Assembly: GCF_030867095.1 (NCBI RefSeq) | Contig: NC_081835.1 | Location: 23,010,501-23,074,500, forward strand | Reading direction: 5' to 3' | Length of the DNA: 64,000 nt | Source of the DNA: Alligator mississippiensis | Lineage: Eukaryota; Chordata; Crocodylia; Alligatoridae | In this document: positions 35,881-46,732 of the stretch, piece after piece | How the letters are laid out: each line of letters starts with the position of its first letter | Numbering within the stretch: position 1 is the first letter of the stretch | Position numbers and translations under genes: made by a program | Notes under the pieces: generated by a model | Seen by the model: only the letters and a program-made list of their open reading frames with translations | What the model was told of the DNA's origin: nothing | The model's database searches: none

Positions 35881-36914
35881 CCAATCTTGATCTTAATTTA
35901 ATTGATTAACAACAAGTAGGAAGAACAATACATAGTATCTTGAAAACTTCTGTACCTGTACAAATACCATTAGGAAGAGTTCTGTTACTTGCATGTGTCA
36001 AATGTGTGACAAAATTTTCTAGTTTTAAAATGTAGAGCACACAGAAGGGCAAATTCCATATGGCCTCAAACAGAAATCAAGAAGAACATTTTCCTGCTGA
36101 AAGTAGACACCTTTCTTTTTAATGAACATTACCCCGGGATGGATGGGGCAATGATATACATAAAACAGACTACCATTATAGGACTAAGTTGCATTCAACA
36201 TATTTCACGTATGGCTCATACAGTATCATTCCTGAAAGTATAATAAATCTAAAATTGTGAGTCAACCTTATTCAATTTCCCCGTTTCTCCTCCCCACAAA
36301 ATCAAAAGGGAGATCAGCTTAAAAACCAGAAGCTTTTTAAATATATTTAGTCTTTCTTCTTTCTTCAGTCTTTTCTTATTCTTTTCTCTCCTCTCAGTTT
36401 GAAAATGCAAGAATGTGTGCATATGTAGTTGTGCATGCAGGAATAAACAGAAGATGGCATTTGAAAATTTAGGGTAGATTCCTATTTCACATTGTCCAAA
36501 TAACACCTACTCAGCCTCATTACTACTGTTTTTTGGCACTTACACACAGTTTGCGATCCTACTCCACATGCAGTACTGATGAATAAGAATCCACACTCTG
36601 ACTAAGCATGCTCATCCGAATGAGCTCTGGCCAGGCAGGTGTGCAGCTTCTCATTTGTAAACCCTGAGAGAATGTATATCATGACATTGCAAAAACGCTG
36701 CAAAAACCCAAATGAGTGCATGTTAGGTGGAGAAGGAGGAGAGCCCGTCCATGTTTATCCTTCAAGGTTAGGATATTTTCCTAGGAGACCAAGTGGGTGT
36801 ATGGGTGTATGGCTTGGTCGAACCAGGTATTATCTCTTGGGGATCAGGAGAAAAAGGGCAAACTAAAGGGTATGTAGCTTGGTGAGATAGAACATTATGA
36901 GTTCTTGTCTAGAC
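33931..36914. other. No gene; simple repeats only
   Basis: AT-rich non-coding stretch. It contains an (AAAAT)n-like run at 35213-35247, a (CT)n run at 35430-35455 and a (CA)n run at 35843-35877. No exon or transposon was recognised. Confidence 0.55.
35843..35877 (+). repeat. (CA)n microsatellite
   Basis: An uninterrupted alternating A/C tract of about 34 bases. Confidence 0.95.
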
Positions 36915-37584
36915 TACTGGTTTTCAACCTGTGGTTTACGGACCTCCAAGGGTCCACAGACTATGTCTAAAGCAGGGGCAGACAAAGTCCAATCATGTGG
37001 GATGGATCAGGCCCACAGTGGATTCCATTTCCCTGTAGCCCCTGCCCATGTGGCTGCGGCTGGTTTTCATGGAGATGCCGGCAGTGGCATTGGCAGTGGC
37101 ACTGCCATGACAGCATGGGGCCAGGGTTTCCATGGAGACTGGCCCCAGCAGCACTGGGAAGGTGCATGGCAGGGAGAGGAGCTGCTCTGTGGCTGGAACT
37201 GGGATCTTGCAGTGGTGGCTGTCCCAGCTCTGGATCACACTGTTACTGTCGCAAGATTGCAGCCCTGGTTGTGGAGCAGCTTGCTGCCCTGCTGCGAGCC
37301 CTGCCAGCACTGATGGGGCCAGTCTGCATGGAAACCCTTGTCCTGCACGGTCATGGCACTGCTGCTGCTTGGGTCTTCATGGAAACTGGCCACAGTGATG
37401 CAGGCAGGGGCCACTGGGAAATGGAGTTCGGCTGCATGTCATTTTGTCCATTCCGGTTTAAGGGGTCAACAAAAGATGATTATAATCAGTCAAAAGTATG
37501 TGAATACCCATACTTACAATTCAAAATGCCATACGTTCAACATTTTTTAGGGGTCCACAAATGAAAAAAGGTTGAAAACCACTG
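36915..37584. mobile_element. Outer hAT (Charlie-like) element
   Basis: Inverted ends TACTGGTTTTCAACCTGTGG and GGTTGAAAACCACTG match the vertebrate hAT-Charlie consensus CAGTGGTTTTCAACCT. The flanking octamers gtctagac (36907-36914) and gtctggat (37585-37592) agree at 6 of 8. After removing the inner insertion (36973-37455) only about 180 bp of this element remain: 'ggacctccaagggtccacag' on the left and 'aggggtccacaaatgaaaaa' on the right. It is thus a short MITE. Confidence 0.8.
36973..37455. mobile_element. Inner hAT element nested in the Charlie-like MITE
   Basis: The left end CAGGGGCAGACAAAGTCC and the right end ATTTTGTCCATTCCG are imperfect inverted repeats. The flanking octamers gtctaaag (36965-36972) and gtttaagg (37456-37463) agree at 6 of 8. 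The interior is GC-rich and contains recurring 'catggaga' or 'catggaaac' words and 'actgggaa' words, giving long but meaningless Cys/Trp-rich frames. The insertion is younger than its host MITE. Confidence 0.6.
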
Positions 37585-37755
37585 GTCTGGATCATTACTC
37601 CTGATGTGGAATCTAATGAATATTAAATGAATAATGAACATAACATGCAAGGTGCAGTGATTAACTTAAGGCTAGGTGGTTAGAGCACTATGCAGAGAGT
37701 CAAATTTCAGGCATCCAGATCTGGCAGGCATCCAGATCTCATACGTGTCATACGT

Positions 37756-37805
37756 AGGGCCTTTCCGTTTATTGAATCAAAGGCCTTTGTTAAATCAATG
37801 AAGGC
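37756..37805 (-). pseudogene. LINE RT fragment (AFIDLTKAFDSIN)
   Basis: The minus strand reads AFIDLTKAFDSINGKAL. This is RT motif A of a non-CR1 LINE (usual form F.DLTKAFDTVNR.ALW). Only about 17 codons survive between a duplicated 'ggcatccagatct' (37711 and 37728) on the left and the CR1 3' terminus on the right. It probably belongs with the opposite-strand RT fragment at 42650-42835. Confidence 0.75.
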
Positions 37806-37856
37806 CATAGATTTCATAGATTTCATAGACATTAGGATGGAAGGGACCTCAAAAGA

Positions 37857-40802
37857 TCATTGGGTCCAGCCCCCTGTCCAAGGGGCAGGAAGTCTGCTGG
37901 AATCGAATGATCCCAGCAAGATAAGCATCAACATGTGCCTTAAAGGTGCTTGCACCACTTCTGTAGGGACTCTGTTCCAGACTTTGGGAACTCGGATTGT
38001 AAAGAAGTTTTTCCTTATGTCCAGCCTAAAATGGTCTTCTTGGAGTTTGTGACCATTAGACATTGTCTTCCTTTGGAGTGCCCTGGTGAACAGGTGTTCT
38101 CCAAGTTCTTGGTGCATACCCCTAATATATTTATAGGCCGCCACCAAGTCTCCCCTGAGCCTTTGCTTTTCCAGGCCGAAGAGTCCCATGTCTCTCAGCC
38201 TTTTCTCATAAGACTGCTTCTCTTGTCCTCTGATCATGTGCATGGTTCTCCTCTGGACTCTCTCAAGCTTCTCCACATCCCTCCTAAAGTGCAGAGCCCA
38301 GAACTGGATGCAGTACTCCAGCTGTGGCCTCACTAAGGCCAAGTACAGTGAGAGGATGATTTCCTGGGTCTTGCTTGAGATGCATTGGTAGATGCAAGCG
38401 AAGTTTTTGTTTGTTTTGCTGGATGTAGCATAGCATTTGGTGGCTCATGTTCATCTTGTGGCCAGTCATGACCCCCAAGTCCCTTTCCGTCATGTAGCAC
38501 TGCCGAGCCTATAAGTATGATGTGGATTTTTTTTCCTCCGAGGTGGAGCACCTTGCATTTCTAAGTGTTGAATGCCGTCCGGTTTTGATCCGTGCACCTT
38601 GCGATCCTGTCCAGCTTGGCCTGAATCACCAGCCTATCCTCTAGTGTGACCACACTTTCCCATAGTTTGGTGTCATCAGTGAATTTAGCCAGTTTGCTTC
38701 TAATACCTGAATCCAGATAATTTATAAATATGTTAAAGAGCACAGGTCCAAGTACAGAGCCTTTGGGGATGCCACTGGTCACTGTGCACCATGTTGACAT
38801 GGTTCCATCAACTATCACTCTCTGGGTTCATCCACGGAGCCAGTTCCCAAGCCATCAGACCATGAGGTTGTTGAGGCCACAGTTCCCCAGTTTAACCATG
38901 AGGACTTCATGGGAGACCAAGTTAAAGGCTTTTCTGAAGTCCAAGTAGATGATATTAACCTCTTCTCCTTTGTCCAGGTGATGTGTCACATGGTCATAGG
39001 AGGAAATGAGGTTGGTCAGGCAAGACCTACCCACAATGAAGCCATGTTGGATATCTCTCAGAATGTTGCATTCCATTAGCCTGTTATTGATGGTTTCTTT
39101 GATTTTTTTTCCCCAATATCTTTCCAGGAATTGAGATCAAACTGATTGGCCTGTAGTTCACTGGATCTTCCTTCCTTTCTTGAAGATGGGCACCACACTG
39201 GCTCTCCTCCAATCCTCAGGAACCTCACCCAAGTGCCATGAGTTATTGGCCACGTTATGATGTCCACTAATTCTTTTACCACTCTTGGTTGCGTTCCATC
39301 TGGGCCAGCCAATTTGGGGATGTTCAGCCTTTCAAGGTGTCTCCTCATGAGAGCTTCACCAATGATGGGTGTGTGTTCGCCTATACCCTGACAATCCTAC
39401 ATCTTGTTTGGCAGGGTGATCCCTTTGGGCTGGTGGAAGACCGACACAAAGTAATCACTAAGGAGATTAGTTTTTTCCTGGGTGTCAGTTGTCAGCTGGC
39501 CCATTTGGTTTAGCAAGGATCCAGTGTTGCCCTTGTTTTTCTTCTGACTACCCACGTATCTGAAGAAGGACTTTTTGTTGTCCTTGAGTCCTGTAGCCAA
39601 TTTGAGTTCAGTTTGGGTCTTGACTTTTCTGGTTTGCTCCCTACAGGTGTGGGCCAGTGCCATATAATCTTCCTTGGTGATGTTACCTAACTTCCAACAC
39701 TTGTAGGCTTCTCTTTTCAGATGCAGGAGGTCCACGAGTCTTCTCTTTAGCCATGGGCGTTGTCCAGCCCTTTTGCTACCTCTCCTATGGGCTGGGATGG
39801 ACTTCCCTTGTGCTTCAAGGCTCATGTCCTTAAGGAGTGACCACTCATTGCAGACTCTCTTCTCTGTTAGATCCTAGTTTCTTAGGGCCTTGGCAACCAG
39901 CCTCCAAGCTTATGAAAGTCAGCATTCCTAAAATCAAGGACTTCTGCATTGATGACTGATTTGCCAGCTTTGCAATGAATAGAGAAAGTGATCAACTCAT
40001 GGTCACTGTTTCCCAGCTTCCCTTTGATTCTCAGATCACTCACTAGATCATCCCCTTTGGCCAGTACCAGATCCAGGAGCGCCTTACCTCGAGTTGGCCT
40101 GTAGACTTCTTGAGACAAGTAGAGTTCATCAATGCAGGTGAGAAAACTATATGACCAATCAGATTTGGCGGAGTGCTCCTCCCATGAGATGTCAGGGTAG
40201 TTGAAGTCACCCATGACAACTATGCACCAAGCATGTGTAGCCTCTGCCAGTTCCCCTGTGAACGTGTGGTCACGATCTTCCTCTTGGTTTGGAGGTCTGT
40301 AGTAGACTCCTACCAATAAATCCCCTTCACCATGTTCCCCCCATAATCTGACCCAAAGGGTCTCAAGTCACCCTTCTTGGGTGCCAAACTCCACTGGTAG
40401 AGAAATGTACTGCTCCTTTACATAGAAAGGTACATCCCCGCCCTTTCTAGCAACATGATCCCTCCAGTACAAGGTATAGCCATCTATACCTGTGGTCCAG
40501 TCATAGGTGGAGTCCCAGCAAGTTTCCATTATTCCTATGAGACGGTATGGATTTTTATTTAGCAGGAGAGCCAGTTCCTTCTGTTTGTTCCCCAGGCTCC
40601 TGGCATTTGTGTACAGGCAAGTAAGTCTGCCATCGGAGGTCCTAGGCTTCCCAGCACTCCTAGAAGAGTTGCATCCCTGGTCTGGGGTAGGAGTGAGTTC
40701 TGTTGGGAATTCACTTGTGTCCCCTGTGCTGCATGACTTACTAATTATGCGGTTGTCACTTGGTGGCCTTGCACTGGTGGTTGTCTGGCCATCCCCCGGC
40801 AA
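37857..40802 (-). pseudogene. CR1 ORF2 (APE endonuclease and reverse transcriptase)
   Basis: Read from 40802 (MPGDGQTTTSARPPSDNR), about 12 bases after the ORF1 stop. Endonuclease: LTCLYTNARSLGNKQKELAL, IGIMETCWDS, MVGVYYRPPNQ, VVMGDFNYPDISW and LGNSDHELITF. Linker: SLEAQGKSIPAHRR, then KDNKKSFFRYVG. RT: GPDGTQPRVVKEL, GFIVGRSCLTNL, IYLDFRKAFNLVSHEVL, GIPKGSVLGPVLFNIFIN and LAKFTDDTKLW (FADD expected; the change fits decay of a TTCG CpG). C-terminus: MALVRPQLEYCIQFWALHF to VWNRVPTEVVQAPL, ending at about 37857. About five to seven frame changes or stops break it. All domains are present and in order, so the source was a complete, competent CR1. Confidence 0.9.
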
Positions 40803-40804
40803 GC

Positions 40805-41804
40805 TTAGTTTAAAGCCCCGTTGAGTAGGTCAGCCATTCTGGCTGAGAAGAGCTGCTTCCTCATTGGAGAGAGGTAGAGGCTGTCCAATCCCAACTGATG
40901 GATGCCTCCATGTCTGAAGTGCGGTCTACGGTCAAGGAAGCTCAAGCCTTCATGATGGTACTGGTGCCGCAGTCTTTTATTGACTTCATCAGTTCATCTC
41001 TCCCTCCTGTGCCCGTGACCTGTAACTGGGTGAATTGAGGAAAAAACTACCTGAACCCCCAGCCCCTTGACCCCTGTTCCCAGAGCTCTGTAGTCACTCA
41101 TAACATGGCTGGAGTTGCTTCAAGCCATTTGTGCCCATATGGATGAGGAGCATGGGGTAGTGATCAGAGGGCTGGACAAGTTTCAGCATCCTCTTAGCTA
41201 CATCCCAAATACAGGCCCCTGGGAGACAGCAGACTTCACAGGCCAAGGGGTCAGGGTGACAGATTGCTCCCTCTGTTCCTCCCAAGAAGGAGTCCCCCAC
41301 AATGATCACTCTGTGTTTCTTCCTTCGGGTGGTTGCAAGTTGTCTTTCTTCCTCTAGTGCTGGAGCTGGTGGCTCAGTTGGCTCTACTGGTGCTATGTGG
41401 GGTTCATATCTGTTGTGAAGTTTCAGGTGGGTGGTGACCTTGGTGCAGGGTGCCTTGGGGCCAGAGATGACCTTTGTCCATGCAACCCCCAGCTGGACTT
41501 CACGGGGACACCTTTTGTACACCCTCATCCTGCTAGCTTTCCTTGCTCCTCCCTCCTCATTCTTTGGGTGAAGAGCCTGGTGGTAGGCACTGATCTCCTC
41601 TTCGCCATCCCTGATGGCATGCAGCATCTGCATTGCAGCCTGGGGTTCCCCTATCTGGCACTCCAAGGACTCTAATGTGGAGCACACCCCACAAGGGGAG
41701 GTGTCTTTGCTCCTGATCCCAGACACCTGCATATGTGCCAGGCAGCCGCCATAGCTGAAAGAAAGGGGATCTATCTGGGTGGAGGATGGAGCCATGGGCT
41801 TCAT
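40805..41804 (-). pseudogene. CR1 ORF1 with GDSL-esterase domain
   Basis: The first frame (41804-41094, 236 codons) has a CGVC pair followed by a coiled-coil-like helix (TLESLECQIGEPQAAMQM), then the esterase domain HRVIIVGDSFLGGTEGAI (GDS nucleophile block) and LLIHMGTNGL (block III; GTND-type, Asp lost). After a frame slip at about 41095 and one in-frame stop, the reading continues with SDYRALGTGVKGLGVQVVFS, VNKRLRH and LDSLYLSPMRKQLFSARMAD, then LLNGALN and a stop at 40805-40807. The last part corresponds to the usual D..HLS catalytic block, here with Tyr in place of His. SGNH/GDSL esterase domains are known in CR1 ORF1. Only two breaks affect the frame. Confidence 0.85.
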
Positions 41805-41989
41805 CTGGGTATAGGCTTCAATGGTACTAGAGGTGGGGGGGCTCTAGCTGCAGGAGGAGGGGGAGGGGATCTTTGGGGTGCGGTGCATCACCACCATTGC
41901 ACAGGTAGCAGCCAAGGCTACTGTTGTGCCAATACTTCTCTTCATGCTCACTGCCTAGAGCCTTGGGTCCCTCTGGCTCGCCCTCCTGC

Positions 41990-42620
41990 ACAAACTCCCA
42001 TGCTAACTCACATGCCGGGCCCAGAGTGTGCCTGTTTGCATGCTCTGGTCAGGCAGCTCCAGCTGTGCGGCTCTCTAGGGACTGGCCTAAGTAGGATCTT
42101 TGTGGGGGATGTGACCCTCCTCGGCTCCACTCAGCTTCCCCACTGGCTAGTGCCCACCCACTGTGGTCCCCACTTACCTCCTGGCTCATGCTGGGGTCAG
42201 GTTGGGGGTCTGCCAGGGTCCAAGCTCATGGGGGTGTGACAGGCTTACACCCGTGCATCTTGCACTGGAGACCCAGTACCTTGGTTCCAACTGAGATTTT
42301 TTTTCATTGACACTGCCTTTTAAAAGCCGCTCATGTGCAGTATGCCTGTTGGCGTTGCGCTGCGCTGCTCTTGGGGACAGGGAATGCTAGTCCCACCAGA
42401 GAAGGGGACAGATAAGTGCCCCCCCTTCCTCTACTGCTCCCTAGGGGCTGGCCTAAGTAGGATCCGTGGTGGGGTGTGATCCTCCTCAGCTCCAGTCAGC
42501 TGCCCCACTGGCTAGTGCCCACCCACTGCAGGCCCCACTTACCTCCTGGTTCATGCTGGGGTCAGGTCCGGGGTCTGCCGGGGTATGAGCTCATGGGGGC
42601 ATGAGCTCCCAATCCATGTA
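41990..42620 (-). promoter_or_regulatory. CR1 5' region with two repeated blocks
   Basis: The block starting 'agggactggcctaagtagga' at about 42074 recurs at about 42440 ('aggggctggcctaagtagga'), a 366-bp period. Each block runs about 165 bases through 'ccccactggctagtgcccac', 'cttacctcctg' and 'agctcatgggggc'. Such 5' monomers act as promoters in several LINE families. The role here is inferred from position only. Confidence 0.6.
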
Positions 42621-42649
42621 AAGATTATTGCAGCAATTGTAGCAATTAT

Positions 42650-42835
42650 TGTAATATTGCAGTCCTGTCCATAGCTGGGAAGATCCTTGCTCGCATTCTT
42701 CTCAATAAAGTCACTTTCCTCACTGAGGAGATTCTACCAGAGTCCCAGGTGGTTTCAGACCATTTAGAGATACAGTAGATGTCACCTTTGTTGCTAGACA
42801 ACTGCAGGAGAAGTGCTGTAAGCAACACCAAGATC
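42650..42835 (+). pseudogene. LINE RT fragment (LSIAGKILARILLNK)
   Basis: The plus strand reads VLSIAGKILARILLNKVTFL and TEEILPESQ. After a one-base slip it continues GFRPFRDTVDVTFVARQLQE and KCCKQHQDLYT. This matches the RT fingers-to-palm region of LINEs with the pattern SIAGKI.ARILLNRL ... LLPESQCGFR.GRGT.DM.F.ARQLQEKC. In that family the next residues are F.DLTKAFDTVN, which is exactly the fragment found at 37756-37805 on the opposite strand. Confidence 0.8.
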
Positions 42836-45423
42836 TTTACACTCAAGTATGTGTGTATAGAGTCATGCACTTGCCCAACCATTGTGAAGCCTACAGCACG
42901 TGCTTAATAGTTGAGTGGATGCTTATACATCCAAACAGAAGATAGAGTAAAATCTCCAACTTTGTGTAAGTGCCACAAGCAGCAGTTAAGTGGCTAGATA
43001 AGAGACATTTGGGTAGGTAAAGTGAAAAAGGATTTTTCCTTTAGTGTACAGTGAGATAAAGGCTATAGAAAACAGAGGCCTAAATGGAAGTAGAACTGAA
43101 GAACGATTGTGCCTTCTATCTTGAATTATATATCCTAATTATTTAGTAATAAGAATTTTTTGTACTAGGAAGCAGTATAAATTAAATGAAATAACACTTA
43201 TGTTACCACAAAGTTGTTTAAATTAATTGACATTTAGGTATTATTCTACTGTAATTGAAAGGATTTTGGTTTTTAGATTAATTTTTCTCTCATCTGCATG
43301 AAAGGCATGCTGAATACTAATACAAGGTGACTGAAAAACTCAAGTCACTTGTTTTCCATAGATAGTATATTTAGAGAGGACTCCCAACCTGGACTCCATC
43401 TAAAATTCATATAATGTTTTTAAGATTAATTTCTTATTTCTTGGTGAGGTTTTTTCACTACCACAGCTCAAATAATAGTAATGATAATACTGTGATTATG
43501 ATTGTGATGGGCCTTGTGATGGGCCTGTTCCAGGAAATACTAAATGCCTTTGGGAGTAATGCCATTTACCTTCCCTTCTCACGGGAAGAGGTCCCAAGTG
43601 ATGACACTTACTGGCTTTCACCATTTGAAATGAAACAACAAATGAATTTCTAAATGTGCAAGACATGACAGTGAAAGTGAATAGCCTAAACTGGTTGCCT
43701 CATTTGTAATAGTCTTTGAATTCTTAAATAAATAAAGATTGCATGAGAAAAGAAACAAGTTTAAACTCCACCAGGCACTGTTATTTTAAGAGATATCAGC
43801 CATCTTGGAACAAACCGCCATTAGCACTACTTTTCCTTTCCTCCTCTTGTGTGGCCTCTCTGGTTACACTTATGGTAGCATGTCAGCACTTTTTTTAAAG
43901 GTAACACAAACCCTCTTGAATCTCCCAAACTATGAAAAATGAATTATGATAATGTATAATAAATAAAAGCCTCCTCTTAAATCAGTCATGATTCTTTATA
44001 AAAAGTCCCTGAACTCTTTTCCATTTCTAGAGTGGATGCGTAGTATAAGTCAAAATCTTTCTCAGAAAGGTAACCAAAAGGTGTGGGGTTTTTTGGTGGT
44101 GGAGTGGGCAGTGAGAGGAGCATCAGCCAATGGCATAGATTACACTCAGAGCCCGGGCACGTTGGACAAATGATTGCTTTTTCGGACCTGACAAATGTGG
44201 TGTATAAACTGTGTCAATGTATTGAGGGCCAAATTCTGGTAGACACTCTTGGCCACACTGGGCACTGCCTTGCTCTGTGTGGAACCCCACTGATTTCAGT
44301 AGAGCTGTTTGTGAAGGAAGCTTGAGTCTAGCCCTCAGGGAGCCTGAGTGCTCAATGGATACATATGCTAGGAGGGTTTTCTAAACATTGTTAGAAGCTG
44401 AAATAACTTTTTCTGAAGTTAAAAAAGTCACTAAGATGTGTGTGCTGGTAAAGAACAATCATGGAAAAATGGTGGATGAGAACAAGAAATTAGCTAATAG
44501 CCTTGTTATGTATTCTGTCTAATATTCCCCTTTTCCCCACCAGGGAGTATAGAAACCTCTTTCGCTAACGCAGCCAGCGGGGAACTGGGTAATTTGAGAC
44601 TTTTATCACCAGCAGGAAATGCAGCAGAATGTTAACAGCAGAGTTGGTCTGCAGTTGTAGCAGAAAAAATGTTTATTGTAAGCCATTGTAGTGATCATTT
44701 CCAAAGGAAAAAACTCATTTAACCATGTGGGAAATGAACTAGCTCTGACAGGCTCTGGTAAGAATTAGTCACTCAGTATCTTAGTATGTACCTAGGAAAC
44801 TGGTGTGCCTCTTTTTGTGTTGTAGGACCAGGGAAAGTGAATGAGGAATCCTGTGGTGTACATGAAATGTTGAGCACCTCACTTTTCTCAGAAGTGTCAG
44901 CAATTAAAAACTGGTGAGGCTACAAGTATAGGTAAAACATAAATAGGTAGCACATACATAGCTGCATCTTGCACCCTTGGAAAAGGCAACTAACGGATGG
45001 CCAAGGAACAAAAGTTGATTTAAAATTTTTACACCTCTAGCAGAGCATTTATGCATGAATTGCTTTAATGTGCTAAAAGGGGGTAAAAGGATATTAATGG
45101 CTCTCACTCATTGCCTCAACAAAGCTTTCACAGTGACTTGCTTTCTGTGTGCTTCAATATTGTCATTCTCTATGCCCAGAGATTAACAGCAATTTAAAAA
45201 ATGTTCTTCATATGATATTTACCCTGATTTTTGTGAAAATGAAGAAAAACCCTTCCTTAAACATGCATATACTGAGCAGCTCTGCTGTATGGCTTCCCCC
45301 CTCCTCCTTCACCAGGGCTGAATACAACAATAACTTTGGAGAGCAGCAACAGACATCATTTATTTATTTCTTGGGGCATAGAGTGAAATCGGTAAAGAAG
45401 GCTAGATAACCCATGATACTAAG
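42836..45423. other. No identifiable gene
   Basis: AT-rich non-coding DNA, with a fragment of a common amniote palindromic repeat at about 44229-44335 (gggccaaattctgg). Nothing else recognised. Confidence 0.45.
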
Positions 45424-45990
45424 AGTTTGTCTGCATAGGGCATCTTACCAAAAGAAGTTATACTAGTTTATTAATATTTCTATAATAATACCAGTATAAC
45501 TCCCTATGTGGACACTCCTATTCTTGAATAAGACTAGATGATTTGAGGAATCCACACTCATGGCAGAGGTGATATCTTTTATTAGACCAACTAGATATTG
45601 CAAAAACATGTCTTTATTTGCAAGTTTTCAGGCACAGGCACCTGTCATCAGGCATAGGAGATTGCAAAGATTGTAAAAGTTCTCCTACTACATCTGTGCC
45701 TGAAAGCTTGCAAATAAAGAAAAAAAAATGCAAATAACTAGTTGGTCTAATAAAAGATATCACCTCTGCCATGAGTTTTGATTCCTTTTTCCTCTAGACC
45801 AATATGACTGCAACCTGGATACCTGACACAGATGATTTGAGAGCTTTTTCTTTTTCCGAAACAATATATGCTAAACTGATAAAAGTGCTCTTATTCCAAG
45901 ATAAAAGAGTCAACACAGTGAGGTATACTGGTATAACTCTAATGATATAATTATAAGGCTCTGTTTATGCTGGTACATTTCCCCAGTGTA
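45424..45990. repeat. Palindromic MITE-like repeat interrupted by a Penelope-like insertion
   Basis: The left piece (45424-45547: 'gtttgtctgcatagggcatc', 'ccagtataactccctatgtg') and right piece (45842-45990: 'ctggtataactctaatgata', 'ccccagtgtacacaa') share complementary 'agtataac' and 'ctatgtg' type words, as in reptilian palindromic repeats. The inserted element splits it, so this repeat is older. Confidence 0.45.
45548..45829. mobile_element. Penelope-like inverted-repeat element, copy 1
   Basis: A 282-bp element flanked by a perfect 12-bp duplication AGATGATTTGAG (45536-45547, 45830-45841). Its two arms are inverted. The left arm runs 'ctcatggcagaggtgatatc', 'ttttattagaccaact', 'gcaagttttcaggcacagg'. 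The right arm runs 'tgtgcctgaaagcttgcaaa', 'agttggtctaataaaagata', 'tcacctctgccatgagtttt'. A single-copy tail (ctagaccaatatgactgcaa ... ggatacctgacac) follows the right arm. Inverted, partly duplicated terminal segments and a variable target duplication are typical of Penelope-like elements. No RT or GIY-YIG coding sequence is present. The minus-strand left arm carries a hammerhead-like CTGATGA...GAAA pair. Confidence 0.7.
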
Positions 45991-46732
45991 CACAACTACT
46001 GATCTTTTCTTCCTGGAAGTGCCACAGGTCCTATAGGGTTCAGGTGCTGCTGGCACTGTCAGCATTGCCCTTAAAAAGAATCACCTGAGGGGATGATGAG
46101 TTTGAAATGCTGATGTCAACTTCACAGTTTCCTGTCCCCTCTGTTCTCTTTTTATGGTTTTCTTTGAAGGCAGGAATGATCTAGCCTGGGGGGTAGGAAA
46201 TGACAGACAAATGTTGTTCACAGCGGCTGCATTTACATGGGGCCTTTTTCCATTGCACATGACCATGTGCAGTAAAAAAGGTTTGGTCTCAAGCCTCTGT
46301 ATCTGGATCCATGTGGACTTTGCTGGTTTGATTTGACATACAAGGTGTGTCAGTAAATTGCCCCAGTTCAGTGGCTGACTTCTGATCCTCTTTCCCTTTC
46401 TAGGCAATATCCTCATTAATGTTCAGAAAGTGCTTTGACATCTTTCAGAAGAAGGGGCCATTGTTAGAGTTCTTAAGTGATTGAAAATGGCAGCTCTTTG
46501 CACCATTTTCAATCAGCAGCATCAATCAGGTGCTTTTGACCCAAACCAGAACACCATGCAGTAAAGGTAAGTTTTAGTGTGTGAACTTCCCAGCTGGCTC
46601 TGTTTCCATGATGGGTCAAACCAAAATCCTGGATTCTTAATACTGAAAAAACGTGTACCCAAACTATAGGATGAAAATGTCGCAGTGGCATGTTTTTTTG
46701 TGTTTTTTTCCCCAGAAAGAAAAGATAAGGAT
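45991..46732. other. No identifiable gene
   Basis: Non-coding; no repeat recognised. Confidence 0.4.

Larger units (their letters stand above)
37808..42620 (-). mobile_element. Nearly full-length CR1 LINE
   Basis: The minus-strand element has the terminal octamer-like repeat (tcatagatttcatagatttc, 37808 onward on the plus strand), the CR1 3' end, ORF2 (37857-40802), ORF1 (40805-41804) and a GC-rich 5' region to about 42620. Most CR1 copies are only a few hundred bp; at 4.8 kb this one is essentially complete. Two related 165-170-bp blocks lie in the 5' region. CR1 normally makes no clear target duplication and none was seen. The left and right flanks are fragments of another LINE. Confidence 0.9.

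Noticed and set aside
36897-37564. Cys/Trp/Gly-rich frames up to 189 codons
   Set aside because: Contained in the nested hAT pair. They reflect repeated 'catgga' words, not protein conservation.
41733-42239. 168-codon plus-strand frame
   Set aside because: Antisense to the CR1 5' region and the ORF1 start.
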